Positions 44,901 to 55,149 of a stretch of 64,000 nucleotides of DNA are shown here, piece by piece. The first letter of the stretch is position 1. The number at the start of each line of letters is the position of its first letter. Where the stretch lies: the NCBI GenBank assembly GCA_016190245.1, contig JACPQY010000078.1:9821-73820 (forward strand). Reading direction: 5' to 3'. The translations under genes and the position numbers were made by a program. The notes under the pieces are model-generated. The model was not told where the DNA came from. It made no database searches and saw only the letters and a list, made by a program, of their open reading frames with translations. This DNA comes from Nitrospirota bacterium. Its GTDB lineage: Bacteria > JACPQY01.

Positions 44901-47725
44901 CGGTCCGAAAGGAAGTGCCGGTCTCCAGCGAAACCGTTTCGATCCCCTCGGGCGGTCTTCAGTTCAAACTGCCCACGGACACGCCCGGCGACTTCGCCCT
45001 ATCGTTCAAGGACAAACGAGGGACGGAACTTCTGCGCGCGGGTTTCGCGGTCGTGGGGAAAGCCGATCTCACCCGTTCGCTCGACCGGCACGCGGAGTTG
45101 CAGGTCACGCTGAACAAGACGGATTACGCCCCTGGTGAAGAAATCGAGATGCAGGTACGGGCGCCCTACACCGGCGCCGGTCTGATCACGATCGAACGGG
45201 AAAAAGTGTTCGCCCACGAGTGGTTCCTCGCAAACACCACGAACACGGTCCAGCGTATCCGCGTGCCGCAGGAACTGAAGGGGAACGGCTACGTGAATGT
45301 CGCTTTCGTACGATCCCTCGCGTCTCCGGAAATCTTCATGAGCCCCCTGAGCTACGCGGTCGTCCCGTTCACGGTCAGTCTCGAGCAGCAGACCCATGCG
45401 GTGGAGCTGGACGCCCCGGACCTCTCGCCCCCCGGCGTCCCGTTCCGAATTCGATATCGTGGTTCACATCGCGGCAAGATCGTCGTCTTCGCCGTGGACG
45501 AGGGGATCCTTCAGGTCGCCGGGTACAAGACGCCCGATCCCCTGTCCAAGTTCTTTCAGAAGCGGGCCTTGGAAGTGGACACCTCGCAGATCGTGGACCT
45601 CATCCTGCCGGAGTTCAGGCATCTCCTTGCGTTGTCCGCTCCCGGCGGGGATGAATACGAGGCGCTGGGCAAGAACCTCAACCCGTTCAAACGGAAGCGG
45701 GACCGGCCGGTGGCTTACTGGTCGGGGATACTGGATGTGGGGCAGGATTGGAGGGAGGTCGTCTACGACATTCCGGACTACTTCAACGGCACCCTCCGGA
45801 TCATGGCCGTCGCCGTCGCCCCGGCCGCTGTCGGCGCGGCCGAAAAGAAAAGCCTTGTTCGCGGGCCATTCGTGCTCAATCCAACCGTGCCCACGTTCGT
45901 CGCCCCCGGCGACGAATTCGAGGTCGGCTTGGCCGTCCACAACAACGTCGAGCAGTCCGGCGACGCCGCCCAAGTGGCGGTCGAGGCACGCGCATCCGAA
46001 CACTTGGAGATTCTCGGGAGCGCACGGGAAGTCGTTTCCATTGACGAAGGGAGGGAGCGTGTATCGGCGTTCAGGGTGCGGGCCAGGGACCATCCGGGAG
46101 GCGCCACACTAACCTTCAAGGCTTCGCTGGGGAGAAAGAGCTCCACGTCCGTGTTGGGCTTGAGCGTCAGACCTGCCGTCGCTTACTTGACGACCATCGC
46201 AGGCGGGCATGTGCGCGGAGGGAAAGCGGAGGTTCCCGTTCCCCGAAAGCTCTATCCGCACTATCGCCTGCTCGAGGTGTCCGTCTCGACCGTTCCCCTG
46301 ATCCTTGCGCGGGGCCTGACCGAGTACCTGAACCGATTCCCATACGGCTGCACGGAGCAGCTCGTCAGCCGCGCCTTGCCCGCGCTGGTCCTCAGCGGAC
46401 GCCCCGAGTTCGGGACCGACCAGGATGCGGCAAGGGCCTCTCTCCAGGAAGCCATGAGGATCCTGAGCGCACGTCAGAATGCCGAGGGCGCCTTCGGGTT
46501 CTGGGCCGCCAACTCGCATGTCTCCCCTTTCCAAACGGTCTACGCCCTGCTCTTCCTGACGGAGGCCAGGGAGCGGGGACATCCGGCGGCCGATGACATG
46601 CTGACCAGGGGCTACCCCTACCTGGAATCGCTGGCCCGGGAGGAACCGGAGACCCTGCCGGATGCGAGGGGCCGAGCCTTTGCGATCTACTTGCTTGCCC
46701 GTGGCGCGCGGGTCGTCACCACCGAAGCGAATACGCTCAGGAACTGGCTGGAAAAGAACCACCGGAACGCATGGGAAAAGGATCTCACGGGCGTTCTCCT
46801 GGCCGCCACCTACAAGCTTCTAAAGATCGAAGGGCAGGCGGAGTCCCTGATCAAGGAATCGCGCCTCGGTGACCTGCAGGAAGCGGACTACGAGAGCTAC
46901 TATGACGGTCTGTTGCGCGATGCGGGATATCTGTTTGTCCTCTCCCGCCATTTTCCGGAGCGGCTCCGGTCACTGAGCGCCGACGATCTCCTGAAACTTG
47001 CCGAACCGATCACTCAAGAGCGATTCAGCACGATCTCGGCGGGTATGGCCATACTCGCGCTGGACGCCTACACGTCGGCTGTGGGTGCCCCTCGGCCCGA
47101 CGCCATCGCGCTCACGGAAATTCACGAAAACGGCCGCTCTGTGCCGGTCTCCTTGCCCGAAGGTCTCTTCCCCAAGGCCGCTTTCTCGCCCGAGGCCGTT
47201 AAGCTTCACCTCAAGACGACGGACCGGTCCCTGATCTTCTACCAGGCCGTGCAGGCGGGGTTTGAGATCGGACTCCCGCCGGTGAAGATCACGAACGGTA
47301 TCGAAATCCACCGCGAGATCCGTGCCCCAGGGGGGATCGAGACCGACAGCACCCGCCTCGGCAACGAACTGGAGGTGCGCCTGAAAATCCGCAGCTTGGA
47401 TGATCGGGTGCATGCGGACGTGGCCGTTGTGGATCTCCTCCCAGGAGGTTTTGAGGTCAAGCTCGATCCCGAGGATGGCGTGGAAAAGGGTTTGCGGATA
47501 GGTGTGAGGGGAACATCGTGGCGACCCGACTACGCGGACGTGCGGGAGGACCGCGTGCTGCTGTTCGGGACCGTCCCCGGGAGGACCTCCGAGTTTGTCT
47601 ACCGGATCGGCGCAACGAACAAGGGGACCTATGTCGTGCCTCCCGTGTTTGCGGAGGCCATGTACGATCGTTCAGTCCGGGCGCGGGGTCTGGCCGGGAA
47701 GATCGTGGTGGGGGATCGCGAGTGA
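41930..47725 (+). CDS. bacterial alpha-2-macroglobulin family protein
   Basis: 1931 residues from MPSGQVWKAT. One membrane helix near residues 65-85 (YAVVLAALALVSGGIYGWYV) anchors it in the inner membrane with the rest periplasmic. MG-type beta domains follow, including the SDRGIYRPGDEI motif typical of the family. The thioester motif is FPYGCTEQLVSRALPAL (CxEQ kept), so it can trap proteases covalently. In many bacteria it is paired with PbpC, as here (GTGA overlap), to protect and repair the envelope after protease attack. Confidence 0.93.
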   Translation: MPSGQVWKATLRRTGEALRRIGRQFFGSSTWAPPPWWDGARRARAAVVSWERSHEKAIRRYAVVLAALALVSGGIYGWYVSRPRPSRVAVTIVPPGPTKLEKDAKPDPLKIRFTASAARLEDVGKDVTKGIRLDPPHSGVWTWVSDQDLTFQPSEDWPVGQEYRLAFDRTAVAGHVLLEEYEIEFSSAPFEVSIESTELYQDPEDPKLKKVVSTISFSHPVDPAELERRVRLRMKDQSEGFLGLGAEEFDRSITYDKFKGKAFVHSGPVAIPLKAGFMVVTIEPGVRSARGGPPFDEKLEAKVEIPGMYEYFRVDSAELTVVTNERYEPEHVLVLTLTDGVESPAIRNRLTAHLLPKDLPSIQGRAAIKDYRWGDEAIVGPEVLGASSPIGLDALPTDRVFATVHSFRYAPEPGRYVYVRLEKGLVSGGGYVLAETYDEIVRVPPFPRGLKIMAEGAILSLAGERKLSIVSYGIEAVRFSVSRVLPGQINHIVSQTYGKFQNPSFQFYRFGSENLSETFVETRVFAQADPRKPQYTSLDLSRYLMGAGESRRGLFFLEIESWDPKRNKTTGLSDRRMILVTDLGLLVKEAQDGSRHVFVQSIASGRAVGGVQVQVIGKNGVAIVTQATGGDGSASFPDLADFERERTPTAIVATDGHDLSFIPYDWAERRLEFSRFETGGSVTGKEPDRLQAYLFSDRGIYRPGDEIRAGLIVKASDWRKELAGVPLEVVITDARGLGVQKNKIRLSAAAFEEIHYRTEENGPTGAYGISVYIVKDEKRAGLLASTQVRVEEFLPDRMTITTHLSRESLEGWVDPKGLKALVSLRTLFGTPAAGRRVSASLILKPASPTFKRYKDYTFLDPTREKKRSFSDRLEDEETDEQGEAEFDLALERFDRALYRLSFLAEGYEAGGGRGVSSESSALVSDLPYLLGYKPDGGLQYIKRGNVRHVHVIGVDPELKQIAADGLTAQVVEEQYVSVLVRQENGTYKYESVRKEVPVSSETVSIPSGGLQFKLPTDTPGDFALSFKDKRGTELLRAGFAVVGKADLTRSLDRHAELQVTLNKTDYAPGEEIEMQVRAPYTGAGLITIEREKVFAHEWFLANTTNTVQRIRVPQELKGNGYVNVAFVRSLASPEIFMSPLSYAVVPFTVSLEQQTHAVELDAPDLSPPGVPFRIRYRGSHRGKIVVFAVDEGILQVAGYKTPDPLSKFFQKRALEVDTSQIVDLILPEFRHLLALSAPGGDEYEALGKNLNPFKRKRDRPVAYWSGILDVGQDWREVVYDIPDYFNGTLRIMAVAVAPAAVGAAEKKSLVRGPFVLNPTVPTFVAPGDEFEVGLAVHNNVEQSGDAAQVAVEARASEHLEILGSAREVVSIDEGRERVSAFRVRARDHPGGATLTFKASLGRKSSTSVLGLSVRPAVAYLTTIAGGHVRGGKAEVPVPRKLYPHYRLLEVSVSTVPLILARGLTEYLNRFPYGCTEQLVSRALPALVLSGRPEFGTDQDAARASLQEAMRILSARQNAEGAFGFWAANSHVSPFQTVYALLFLTEARERGHPAADDMLTRGYPYLESLAREEPETLPDARGRAFAIYLLARGARVVTTEANTLRNWLEKNHRNAWEKDLTGVLLAATYKLLKIEGQAESLIKESRLGDLQEADYESYYDGLLRDAGYLFVLSRHFPERLRSLSADDLLKLAEPITQERFSTISAGMAILALDAYTSAVGAPRPDAIALTEIHENGRSVPVSLPEGLFPKAAFSPEAVKLHLKTTDRSLIFYQAVQAGFEIGLPPVKITNGIEIHREIRAPGGIETDSTRLGNELEVRLKIRSLDDRVHADVAVVDLLPGGFEVKLDPEDGVEKGLRIGVRGTSWRPDYADVREDRVLLFGTVPGRTSEFVYRIGATNKGTYVVPPVFAEAMYDRSVRARGLAGKIVVGDRE

Positions 47726-50052
47726 AGCACGCGGCCCGGCGCGCCTTCGCCGTCGGGCTGGCTCTGCTGGTCGCCGTCGCGGCGGTCCCCAAACCGCCCT
47801 TGCGCGCGGGCCTGAGCTTCTCACAGGCGGTATGTGACCGCGAAGGCCACCTCCTCCGCCTCACGCTTGCGTCGGACGAACGGTATCGCCTCTGGGTGCC
47901 GCTGGCCGAGATGGCCCCCGACCTGGTCGAAGCGACGGTCCTGCACGAAGACCGATTCTTCAGGTGGCATCCGGGTGTCAACCCCCTGTCGCTCTTGCGG
48001 GCCGCTTGGCGGACGTACGTGGCGCGCGACAGAAGGATGGGGGGATCCACCCTCACGATGCAGCTTGCGAGGATCCGTTACAGGATCCAGTCGCGCACGG
48101 TCGGCGGGAAACTCGCGCAGGTCATTCGAGCCCTCCAACTCGAAAGGCACTACTCCAAGGACGAGATCCTGGAGGCCTATCTGAACCTGGCGCCTTACGG
48201 ACAGAACATCGAAGGAGTAGGAACGGCAAGCTTGGTCTATTTCGGCAAGGAGGCGAAGCGCCTGACCCTGCAGGAGGCCCTGACCCTTGCCGTGATCCCC
48301 CAAAGCCCAGCGAAACGGCGCATGCGGGCGGAGGCCGGGTCTGTCCATTCGCGGCCGTACGGGCAACCGGCCCGGTCCAGGCTTATCCACCGATGGCTGG
48401 GGGAACATGCCGAAGCCGCGAAGGAACTGGATCACCTGGAGCATCCGATGGCCGTCCGCGGTCGCTCAAGCCTGCCTTTCGAAGCCCCGCATTTCGTGGA
48501 TGCACTGCTCCAAGACGACGCGGCTCGAACGGACCATCTCATTTCGACCCTCGATCTTCGGTTGCAGAAGCTTTTGGAGAGAAGGGTGCAGGGCTATGTG
48601 GCCGAACAGCGCGGAATAGGCATCCAAAACGCCTCCGCGCTCCTGCTGGACTTCCGGACCATGGAGGTTTTGGCAGCGGTGGGGTCGGCAGAGTACCGAG
48701 ACGAAGCGATCCAAGGGCAGGTGAACGGGTACAAGGCGCGGCGGTCTCCGGGATCGCTACTCAAGCCGTTCGTTTACGCCTTGGCGATGGATCAGGGACA
48801 TGTCCATCCGATGACCATGCTGAAAGATGCCCCCTCGAGCTTCAGGGGGTTCAATCCGGAGAACTTCGAGAGGGATTTCGAGGGGCCCGTCAAGGTGCGC
48901 GATGCGCTGATCAGGAGCCGGAACGTGCCGGCCGTGCAGGTGGGGGCCAGACTCCGCGATCCGGACTTTTACACGTTTCTCAGGCAGGCCGGCGTGGATT
49001 TGCCGCTGGGTCCAGACCACTACGGGCTCGCCCCGATCTTGGGGGGAGCCGAGGTCACGATGGAAGACTTGGCGAGGCTCTACGCCATGCTGGCGAACGA
49101 GGGCACCCTTCAACCATTGAAAACGAGACGCGATCAGCGGTCCGAAAGCACACGGCGGGTTCTGAGTCCTGAAGCTACGTTCCTGGTTCTTGACATCCTC
49201 AAGGACGTTCCGCGGCCGAGACAGGGGTACAAGCCCGAATGGACACGCGATTCGATGCCCCTGTATTGGAAGACGGGCACATCTTCAGGTTTCAGGGACG
49301 CGTGGTCCGTGGGCATCTTCGGCCAGTATGTCCTGGCGGTTTGGATGGGGAACTTCGAAGGCGGCGGAAACCCCGCGCTCGTCGGTGTTGAACTCGCCGC
49401 ACCCCTTTTCATCCGAGTGATTGATGCGCTGCGCCCCTACGCCGAGGAACAGGGGCTCGTGGGGCCGGCCAGGATCGGCCGTCTCACGAAAGTTGGCGTC
49501 TGTGCCCTGTCGGGCGCCATTCCGACTCCCCAGTGCCCGCACGTGATTCAGACTTGGTTCATCCCGGGGGTATCGCCGATCCGTCGCTGCGAGATGCACA
49601 GGCAGCTCGAAACGGAGGCTCCTTGGGCTCGGGATGCGTGCTCAGAAGAGCTGCAGGTGAGTCGCCACGCCTACGAGTTCTGGACGACCGACCTCTTGGA
49701 GATCTTTCGTCAGGCAGGGATTCCTCGTCGCTTGCCGCCGGCCGCAAAGTCCCCCTGCACGGTTGACGGGTCACCCGACCGAGGACGACCTCCGCGGATC
49801 TCCTCCCCGGTTGCGGATCTCGTTTACAACGTGCGCTTGCGGGAGACCGGCGAGCAGCCGGTCCCGCTCAATGCTGTGACCGATGCGGACGCGAGCGAGG
49901 TTTTCTGGTTCGCCGATGAGAGGTTCCTGGACAGGGCGCCTGTTGGGTCCACCCTTTTCTGGGCTCCCAAGGCCGGGACTTATGTGCTGCGCGTTGTGGA
50001 TGATCGCGGGCGATCGGATTCTCTTGTCGTCCACGTGGCGCTCGTCGAGTAG
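47722..50052 (+). CDS. pbpC: penicillin-binding protein 1C
   Basis: 776 residues from GTG 47722. Short N-terminal hydrophobic anchor. Glycosyltransferase 51 domain: LHEDRFFRWHPG and GGSTLTMQLARI. Transpeptidase: SPGSLLKPF (SxxK), SRNVPA (SxN) and WKTGTSSGFRD (KTG). The C-terminal 90 residues form a BiPBP_C beta domain. It polymerises peptidoglycan; coupling to alpha-2-macroglobulin suggests a repair role. The length fits the family (about 770). Confidence 0.93.
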   Translation: MKHAARRAFAVGLALLVAVAAVPKPPLRAGLSFSQAVCDREGHLLRLTLASDERYRLWVPLAEMAPDLVEATVLHEDRFFRWHPGVNPLSLLRAAWRTYVARDRRMGGSTLTMQLARIRYRIQSRTVGGKLAQVIRALQLERHYSKDEILEAYLNLAPYGQNIEGVGTASLVYFGKEAKRLTLQEALTLAVIPQSPAKRRMRAEAGSVHSRPYGQPARSRLIHRWLGEHAEAAKELDHLEHPMAVRGRSSLPFEAPHFVDALLQDDAARTDHLISTLDLRLQKLLERRVQGYVAEQRGIGIQNASALLLDFRTMEVLAAVGSAEYRDEAIQGQVNGYKARRSPGSLLKPFVYALAMDQGHVHPMTMLKDAPSSFRGFNPENFERDFEGPVKVRDALIRSRNVPAVQVGARLRDPDFYTFLRQAGVDLPLGPDHYGLAPILGGAEVTMEDLARLYAMLANEGTLQPLKTRRDQRSESTRRVLSPEATFLVLDILKDVPRPRQGYKPEWTRDSMPLYWKTGTSSGFRDAWSVGIFGQYVLAVWMGNFEGGGNPALVGVELAAPLFIRVIDALRPYAEEQGLVGPARIGRLTKVGVCALSGAIPTPQCPHVIQTWFIPGVSPIRRCEMHRQLETEAPWARDACSEELQVSRHAYEFWTTDLLEIFRQAGIPRRLPPAAKSPCTVDGSPDRGRPPRISSPVADLVYNVRLRETGEQPVPLNAVTDADASEVFWFADERFLDRAPVGSTLFWAPKAGTYVLRVVDDRGRSDSLVVHVALVE

Positions 50053-50128
50053 CCCCATCGCCTCGCAGTCCAACGCACCCGTGCGGGCGTTTCGCGGGTG
50101 CCTGAGCCGTGCTATAAAGATAGGTTCC

Positions 50129-50998
50129 ATGCCGGACACTGTGTACTTGGTGGACGGGACGTCGCAGATCTACCGCGCGTTCTACGCCATCAAGGCTCTG
50201 TCCACCTCCTCGGGCCTTCCGACGAACGCAATCTACGGATTCACGCAGATGCTCCTCAAGCTCCTTCAAGACCGGCAGCCCAAGTATCTCGGGATGGCGT
50301 TCGACACGAAGGGCGAGGTGTTCCGCGACAAACTCTACGACCAGTACAAGGCCAACCGTCCGCCGATGCCCGACACCTTGGTGCCGCAGATCCCGTTCAT
50401 CAAGGAGATCGTGAAAGGGTTTGCCGTCCCCATCCTGGAGCGGGAAGGTTTCGAAGCCGATGATGTGATGGCCACGCTGGCCGTTCGCGCGGCGTCCGAA
50501 GGGCGCGACGTCCTGATCGTCACGCGGGACAAGGACATGATGCAGATCGTGGGCGACAAGATCGCGCTGTTCGATCCCTTCGAGCACAAGGTGACGGACC
50601 GGCAGGGCGTGATTCAGAAACTCGGCGTGGCCCCCGAACAGGTGGCGGACTTCCTCGGACTGGCGGGCGACGCGGTGGACAACATCCCGGGCGTTCCCGG
50701 CATCGGTCCCAAGACGGCGGCGAAACTCCTTCAGGAACACACCAGCATGGACCGGATTCTCGAGACAGTGGAAGGCTGGCCGGAGGGCGCGGTGAGATCG
50801 AAAATCATCGAGAACCGCGAGCAGGCGCTCAAGTCGCGAGAACTGGCCCGGCTCCGGACGGACCTGGACCTGGGCGTCGGCACCGAAGGCCTCGCGGTGG
50901 GCAAGTGGAGCCTCGCCGACCTGAAGAGGATCTTCGGCGAGCTGGAGTTCCGGAAGCTGGCCGCACAGGTCGAAGGCCCGCTCGGGCTTTTCCGGTAG
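50129..50998 (+). CDS. 5'-3' exonuclease (PolA N-terminal-like)
   Basis: 289 residues. Metal-binding acidic clusters: [55 protein letters not shown] and [19 protein letters not shown], with the helix-hairpin-helix that binds duplex DNA. It is a stand-alone enzyme without polymerase, acting on RNA primers or flaps. TATAAA at 50113-50118 lies 10 bp before the ATG. The uvrA ATG follows its stop at once, so both DNA repair genes are cotranscribed. Confidence 0.92.
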   Translation: MPDTVYLVDGTSQIYRAFYAIKALSTSSGLPTNAIYGFTQMLLKLLQDRQPKYLGMAFDTKGEVFRDKLYDQYKANRPPMPDTLVPQIPFIKEIVKGFAVPILEREGFEADDVMATLAVRAASEGRDVLIVTRDKDMMQIVGDKIALFDPFEHKVTDRQGVIQKLGVAPEQVADFLGLAGDAVDNIPGVPGIGPKTAAKLLQEHTSMDRILETVEGWPEGAVRSKIIENREQALKSRELARLRTDLDLGVGTEGLAVGKWSLADLKRIFGELEFRKLAAQVEGPLGLFR

Positions 50999-53900
50999 AT
51001 GGGCATGGCGGCGCAACGGTTGGGCAAGAAACAGGTTCCCGCGGGCGGGGCTCGCCACAAGCTGGGCTCGTGGATCACCATCCGCGGCGCGCGCGAGCAC
51101 AACCTCAAGAACATAGACCTCTCGATCCCCCGCGATCGGCTCGTCGTGTTGACCGGCGTCTCCGGCTCGGGCAAGTCGTCGCTCGCGTTCGACACCCTCT
51201 ACGCGGAAGGTCAGCGCCGGTACGTCGAATCCCTCTCCGCCTACGCGCGGCAGTTCCTGGAGCAGATGGACAAGCCGGACGTGGACGCGATCGAAGGGCT
51301 TTCCCCCGCGATTTCCATCGAGCAAAAGACCGTGTCCAAGAACCCGAGATCCACGGTCGCCACGGTCACCGAAATCTACGACTACCTGCGGCTCCTCTTC
51401 GCGAGGGCGGGGACGCCCCACTGTTATCAGTGCGGCCGGGTCATCAAGAGCCAGACGGTGCAGCAGATGGCCGACCGCATCCGCACGATGCCCGAGGGGA
51501 CCCGCTTCAATCTGCTGGCTCCGATCGTGCGGGCGCGAAAGGGCGAATACCGCAAGGAACTTGACGAGCTGAGACGGGCCGGATTCGCCCGCGTGAAAGT
51601 GGATGGACGTCTCCTCGATCTCTCGGAGCCGATCGAGATGGACAAGAACCGGAAGCACGACATTGACCTGGTGGTGGATCGCCTCGTGGTGAAAGCGGAC
51701 TCGGGCGCGCGGCTCGCCGACTCGCTCGAGACCGCGCTCAAGTACTCGTACCTGGCGCCCGGGAAGTCCGGCGGCCTCGTCCGGGTGGTGGTGGTGGACG
51801 ACCAGGGGCGGGAGACCGAATCCCACCTCTTCAGCGAGCGCTACGCGTGCGTGGAGTGCGGCATCAGCTACCCGGAAATGACGCCGCGGATGTTCTCGTT
51901 CAACAGTCCGCAAGGGGCGTGCCCCGAGTGCACGGGCCTCGGCACGCAGCTCTTCTTCGATCCGCAGCTCGTCGTGCCCAATCCCTACCTTTCGCTGCGG
52001 GAGGGGGCGATCGCGCCGTGGCAGGATTGGGAGCCCACCGATCTAGAGGCCCATCTCGATCCGGTGGCCCGGCGCCACGGGTTCAGCCTCCACACGCCTT
52101 TCTGCGATCTCTCGGCGGCTCATCAGCGACTCATTCTCTATGGCGAAGGGGCGGGCCGCCACGCGACCGACTCTTCCGCCTCGCGCCTCTCCGCCGCTGA
52201 TTCCTCCGGCTCACGGCTCTCCGCCCGATGGCGGGCTCGCGGCTCGCGGGCCTGGCCCGGCGTCATCCCCATGCTCGAGGAAAAGTACCGCGATCTCGAG
52301 GGGAGCTGGCATCAATGGGAACTGGAGCGGTTCATGGGCGAGAAACCCTGCCCGGAGTGCCGCGGGGGCCGCCTGCGCCGAGAAAGCCTGGCCTTCCGTG
52401 TGGGCGGAAAAAACATCTACGAGGTGACGTGCCTGACCATCCTCGAGGCCGAGGCCTTCTTCAAGTCGCTCGCCTTGGAGGCGCGGGAGGCTGAGATCGG
52501 CCGCCGTGTCCTGAAAGAGGTCCGCGAGCGGCTCAAGTTTCTCACCGACGTGGGTCTGGATTATCTCACGCTCCACCGGCCATCGGCCACATTGGCGGGC
52601 GGGGAGGGACAGCGCATCCGCCTCGCCTCCCAGATCGGCTCCCACCTCGTGGGCGTGCTGTACGTGCTTGATGAGCCCAGCATCGGCCTCCACCAGAGGG
52701 ACAACCGCAGACTCTTGCAGACCCTCGCCCGATTGCGCGATCTGGGGAACAGTGTCGTCGTGGTGGAGCACGACGAGGAAACCATCCGGACCGCCGACTA
52801 CGTGGTGGATCTGGGGCCCGGCGCGGGCGTCCACGGCGGTGAGGTGGTCTACGCGGGATCTCCAGAGGGGCTGACCCGGCATGCACGCTCCGTGACCGGG
52901 CGATACCTGTCCGGCCGGGCATTCATTCCCGTGCCCCCCACCCGCCGCGCGGGCCACGGGAAGTCCGTTACCCTGATCGGCGCCACGGCCCACAATCTCA
53001 AGGACCTCACCGTGTCGTTCCCGCTGGGGACGTTCATCTGCATCACCGGCGTGTCCGGCTCGGGCAAGAGCTCGCTCGTGGTGGATACGCTGTACAAGGC
53101 CCTCGCGCAGAAGGTCAACCTGTCCAGGGAGCCCGCCGCACCCTTCCGGGAGCTCGTCGGCGCTCACTTCGTGGACAAGGTGATCGACGTGGACCAATCG
53201 CCCATCGGCCGCACCCCGCGCAGCAACCCCGCCACGTACACGGGCGTCTTCACGCCCATCCGCGAGCTGTTCGCCCAGGCCACCGAGGCGCGCTCGCGCG
53301 GATACAAGCCCGGCCGGTTCTCCTTCAACGTCAAGGGTGGACGCTGCGAGGCCTGCGAGGGCGACGGGATGATCAAGATCGAAATGCACTTCCTGCCGGA
53401 CGTCTACGTCGTCTGTGAAGAATGCAAGGGGCGCCGCTACAACCGCGAGACGCTCCAGATCCTGTTCAAGGGGAAGCACATCGCCGAGGTGCTGGGCATG
53501 ACCGTGGAGGAAGCCCTCGAGTTCTTCACCCATCACGCCCCGATCCGGGAGAAACTCCAGACGCTCAAGGATGTCGGCCTGGGTTACATCCAACTCGGCC
53601 AGTCGGCCACCACGCTTTCGGGTGGAGAGGCGCAGCGAGTGAAGCTCTCGAAGGAGCTGGCCCGCCGAAGCACGGGGCGGACGCTCTACATCCTGGACGA
53701 GCCGACCACGGGCCTCCATTTCGCGGATATCCAGAACCTTCTCCACGTTCTTCACCGGTTGGTTGAACTGGGAAACACCGTGATCGTCATCGAGCACAAC
53801 CTCGAAGTAATCAAGACCGCGGATCACGTCATTGACCTGGGCCCCGAGGGAGGCGACGCCGGCGGGCGGGTGTTGGTCGAGGGCACCCCGGAAGAGGTGG

Positions 53901-54100
53901 CGCGAAGACCTGACACATACACGGGTCAGTACCTGGCCGGCGTGCTCGCGCGGGGCCGTCGGGGCGAGCTGCGAGCCAACGGTGACCTGCAATCCCGGCC
54001 GGCAAACGCGCAAGCGCCTTCTTACGCGCAGGACCCCCGGCAGGTGGTCGCACCATCACCCCCTGCTGTGGCCGAGCCGGCCGATCCCGCGAGGAAGTGA
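50999..54100 (+). CDS. uvrA: excinuclease ABC subunit A with small repeat insertion
   Basis: 1033 residues. Two ABC modules: Walker [20 protein letters not shown] (near 58) and [15 protein letters not shown] (near 684); signatures [16 protein letters not shown] and [19 protein letters not shown]. Zinc fingers: CYQCG...[35 protein letters not shown] and [10 protein letters not shown]. It recognises bulky DNA damage with UvrB. Between RLILYGEG and [11 protein letters not shown] about 20-28 residues of low-complexity Ser/Ala/Arg sequence are inserted (see repeat 52169-52228). The first Met is adjacent to the previous stop; 51005 is an alternative. Confidence 0.96.
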   Translation: MGMAAQRLGKKQVPAGGARHKLGSWITIRGAREHNLKNIDLSIPRDRLVVLTGVSGSGKSSLAFDTLYAEGQRRYVESLSAYARQFLEQMDKPDVDAIEGLSPAISIEQKTVSKNPRSTVATVTEIYDYLRLLFARAGTPHCYQCGRVIKSQTVQQMADRIRTMPEGTRFNLLAPIVRARKGEYRKELDELRRAGFARVKVDGRLLDLSEPIEMDKNRKHDIDLVVDRLVVKADSGARLADSLETALKYSYLAPGKSGGLVRVVVVDDQGRETESHLFSERYACVECGISYPEMTPRMFSFNSPQGACPECTGLGTQLFFDPQLVVPNPYLSLREGAIAPWQDWEPTDLEAHLDPVARRHGFSLHTPFCDLSAAHQRLILYGEGAGRHATDSSASRLSAADSSGSRLSARWRARGSRAWPGVIPMLEEKYRDLEGSWHQWELERFMGEKPCPECRGGRLRRESLAFRVGGKNIYEVTCLTILEAEAFFKSLALEAREAEIGRRVLKEVRERLKFLTDVGLDYLTLHRPSATLAGGEGQRIRLASQIGSHLVGVLYVLDEPSIGLHQRDNRRLLQTLARLRDLGNSVVVVEHDEETIRTADYVVDLGPGAGVHGGEVVYAGSPEGLTRHARSVTGRYLSGRAFIPVPPTRRAGHGKSVTLIGATAHNLKDLTVSFPLGTFICITGVSGSGKSSLVVDTLYKALAQKVNLSREPAAPFRELVGAHFVDKVIDVDQSPIGRTPRSNPATYTGVFTPIRELFAQATEARSRGYKPGRFSFNVKGGRCEACEGDGMIKIEMHFLPDVYVVCEECKGRRYNRETLQILFKGKHIAEVLGMTVEEALEFFTHHAPIREKLQTLKDVGLGYIQLGQSATTLSGGEAQRVKLSKELARRSTGRTLYILDEPTTGLHFADIQNLLHVLHRLVELGNTVIVIEHNLEVIKTADHVIDLGPEGGDAGGRVLVEGTPEEVARRPDTYTGQYLAGVLARGRRGELRANGDLQSRPANAQAPSYAQDPRQVVAPSPPAVAEPADPARK
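52169..52228 (+). repeat. 30-bp tandem repeat inside uvrA
   Basis: Two copies (52169-52198, 52199-52228), 22 of 30 bases identical, coding [10 protein letters not shown] and [10 protein letters not shown]. Downstream, GGGCTCGC/GGCTCGCG wording continues to about 52250. The style matches intergenic low-complexity repeats in this window. Confidence 0.7.
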
Positions 54101-54153
54101 TGGCACGCACAGCCTCGCCGGCTCGAACGCGACGCCCAACTCCATCGGAGAAC

Positions 54154-54200
54154 CCTCATCACAACCCTCTCCTTGCAGAGGAGAGGGCCAGGGTGAGGAG
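54154..54200. repeat. CCCTC/GAGGG palindrome before cysteine synthase
   Basis: ACCCTCATCACAACCCTCTCC pairs with GGAGAGGGCCAGGGTGAGG around a TTGCAGA loop region. Similar elements lie at 63302-63365 and 63383-63428. It is in frame with the downstream gene but is probably untranslated leader. Confidence 0.55.
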
Positions 54201-54207
54201 TCTTGGG

Positions 54208-55149
54208 GTGGTCGACAGGGATCCGCGCACTGGCTCTGGGTCGGCGGCAGCGGCTGGTCCGACGGTCCTCGATCAAATCGGAAACACGCCCCTCCTTCCC
54301 ATTCGACGGCTCGCCCCTTCCCGGAACGTCCAGATCTGGGTCAAGGCCGAGTGGATGAACCCCGGAGGATCGGTAAAAGACCGGCCGGCCCTCAACATGA
54401 TTCTGGAGGCGGAGCGCCGAGGCGATCTCGCACCGGAAAAGACGATCATTGACGCCTCTTCCGGCAACACCGCCATCGCCTACGCCATGATCGGGGCTGC
54501 CAAAGGGTACGGCGTCACCGTCTGCTTGCCGGATAACGCTTCAACGGAGCGCAAGCAGATCCTCCGGGCCTACGGCGCCGAGATGGTCTTCACCGATCCC
54601 CTCCGCGGGACCGACGGGGCCATCCTCAAGGTCCGCGAGATCGTCGCCTCCGCGCCGCAGCGCTATTACTATCCCGACCAGTACGGAAACGACGACAACT
54701 GGATGGCGCACTACAAGACGACCGCGCCCGAGATCTGGAGGCAGACGCGCGGGCGGGTTACGCATTTCATCGCGGGCGTGGGCACGACGGGCACGCTCAT
54801 GGGCGTGGGGCGACGGCTGAAGAAGTTCAACCGGAAGATTCGCGTGATCTCGGCACAACCCGCTGAGGAACTGCACGGGATCGAGGGTCTCAAGAACCTG
54901 GAGGCCGTGGAGATCGTCCCCCGCATCTATGATCCGGGCGTGCCGGACGAGACAATGAAGATCCCCACGGATGAGGCCTACGAAATGGCCCGGCGCCTCG
55001 TGAAAGAAGAAGGGATGTTCGTGGGACAGAGCGCAGGGATGGCGATGGCCGCCGCCTCGCGCGTGGCGAAGACGTTGCGCGAAGGCTTCATCGTCACCAT
55101 CTTCGCCGACGGTGGCGAGAAATACCTGAGCACGCGTCTGTTCCGATGA
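54208..55149 (+). CDS. cysteine synthase family protein (O-acetylserine sulfhydrylase)
   Basis: 313 residues from GTG 54208. PLP fold type II: QIGNTPLLPIRRL, PLP lysine in NPGGSVKDRPA, SSGNTAIAYA (substrate loop), GVGTTGTLMGVGRRLK (phosphate loop) and the C-terminal serine region. It makes cysteine from O-acetylserine and sulfide; CysK and CysM cannot be told apart here. An ATG at 54097 keeps the frame but would translate the palindrome above; GTG 54208 has GAGGAG at the best distance. The stop overlaps the GH1 start (ATGA). Confidence 0.88.
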   Translation: MVDRDPRTGSGSAAAAGPTVLDQIGNTPLLPIRRLAPSRNVQIWVKAEWMNPGGSVKDRPALNMILEAERRGDLAPEKTIIDASSGNTAIAYAMIGAAKGYGVTVCLPDNASTERKQILRAYGAEMVFTDPLRGTDGAILKVREIVASAPQRYYYPDQYGNDDNWMAHYKTTAPEIWRQTRGRVTHFIAGVGTTGTLMGVGRRLKKFNRKIRVISAQPAEELHGIEGLKNLEAVEIVPRIYDPGVPDETMKIPTDEAYEMARRLVKEEGMFVGQSAGMAMAAASRVAKTLREGFIVTIFADGGEKYLSTRLFR

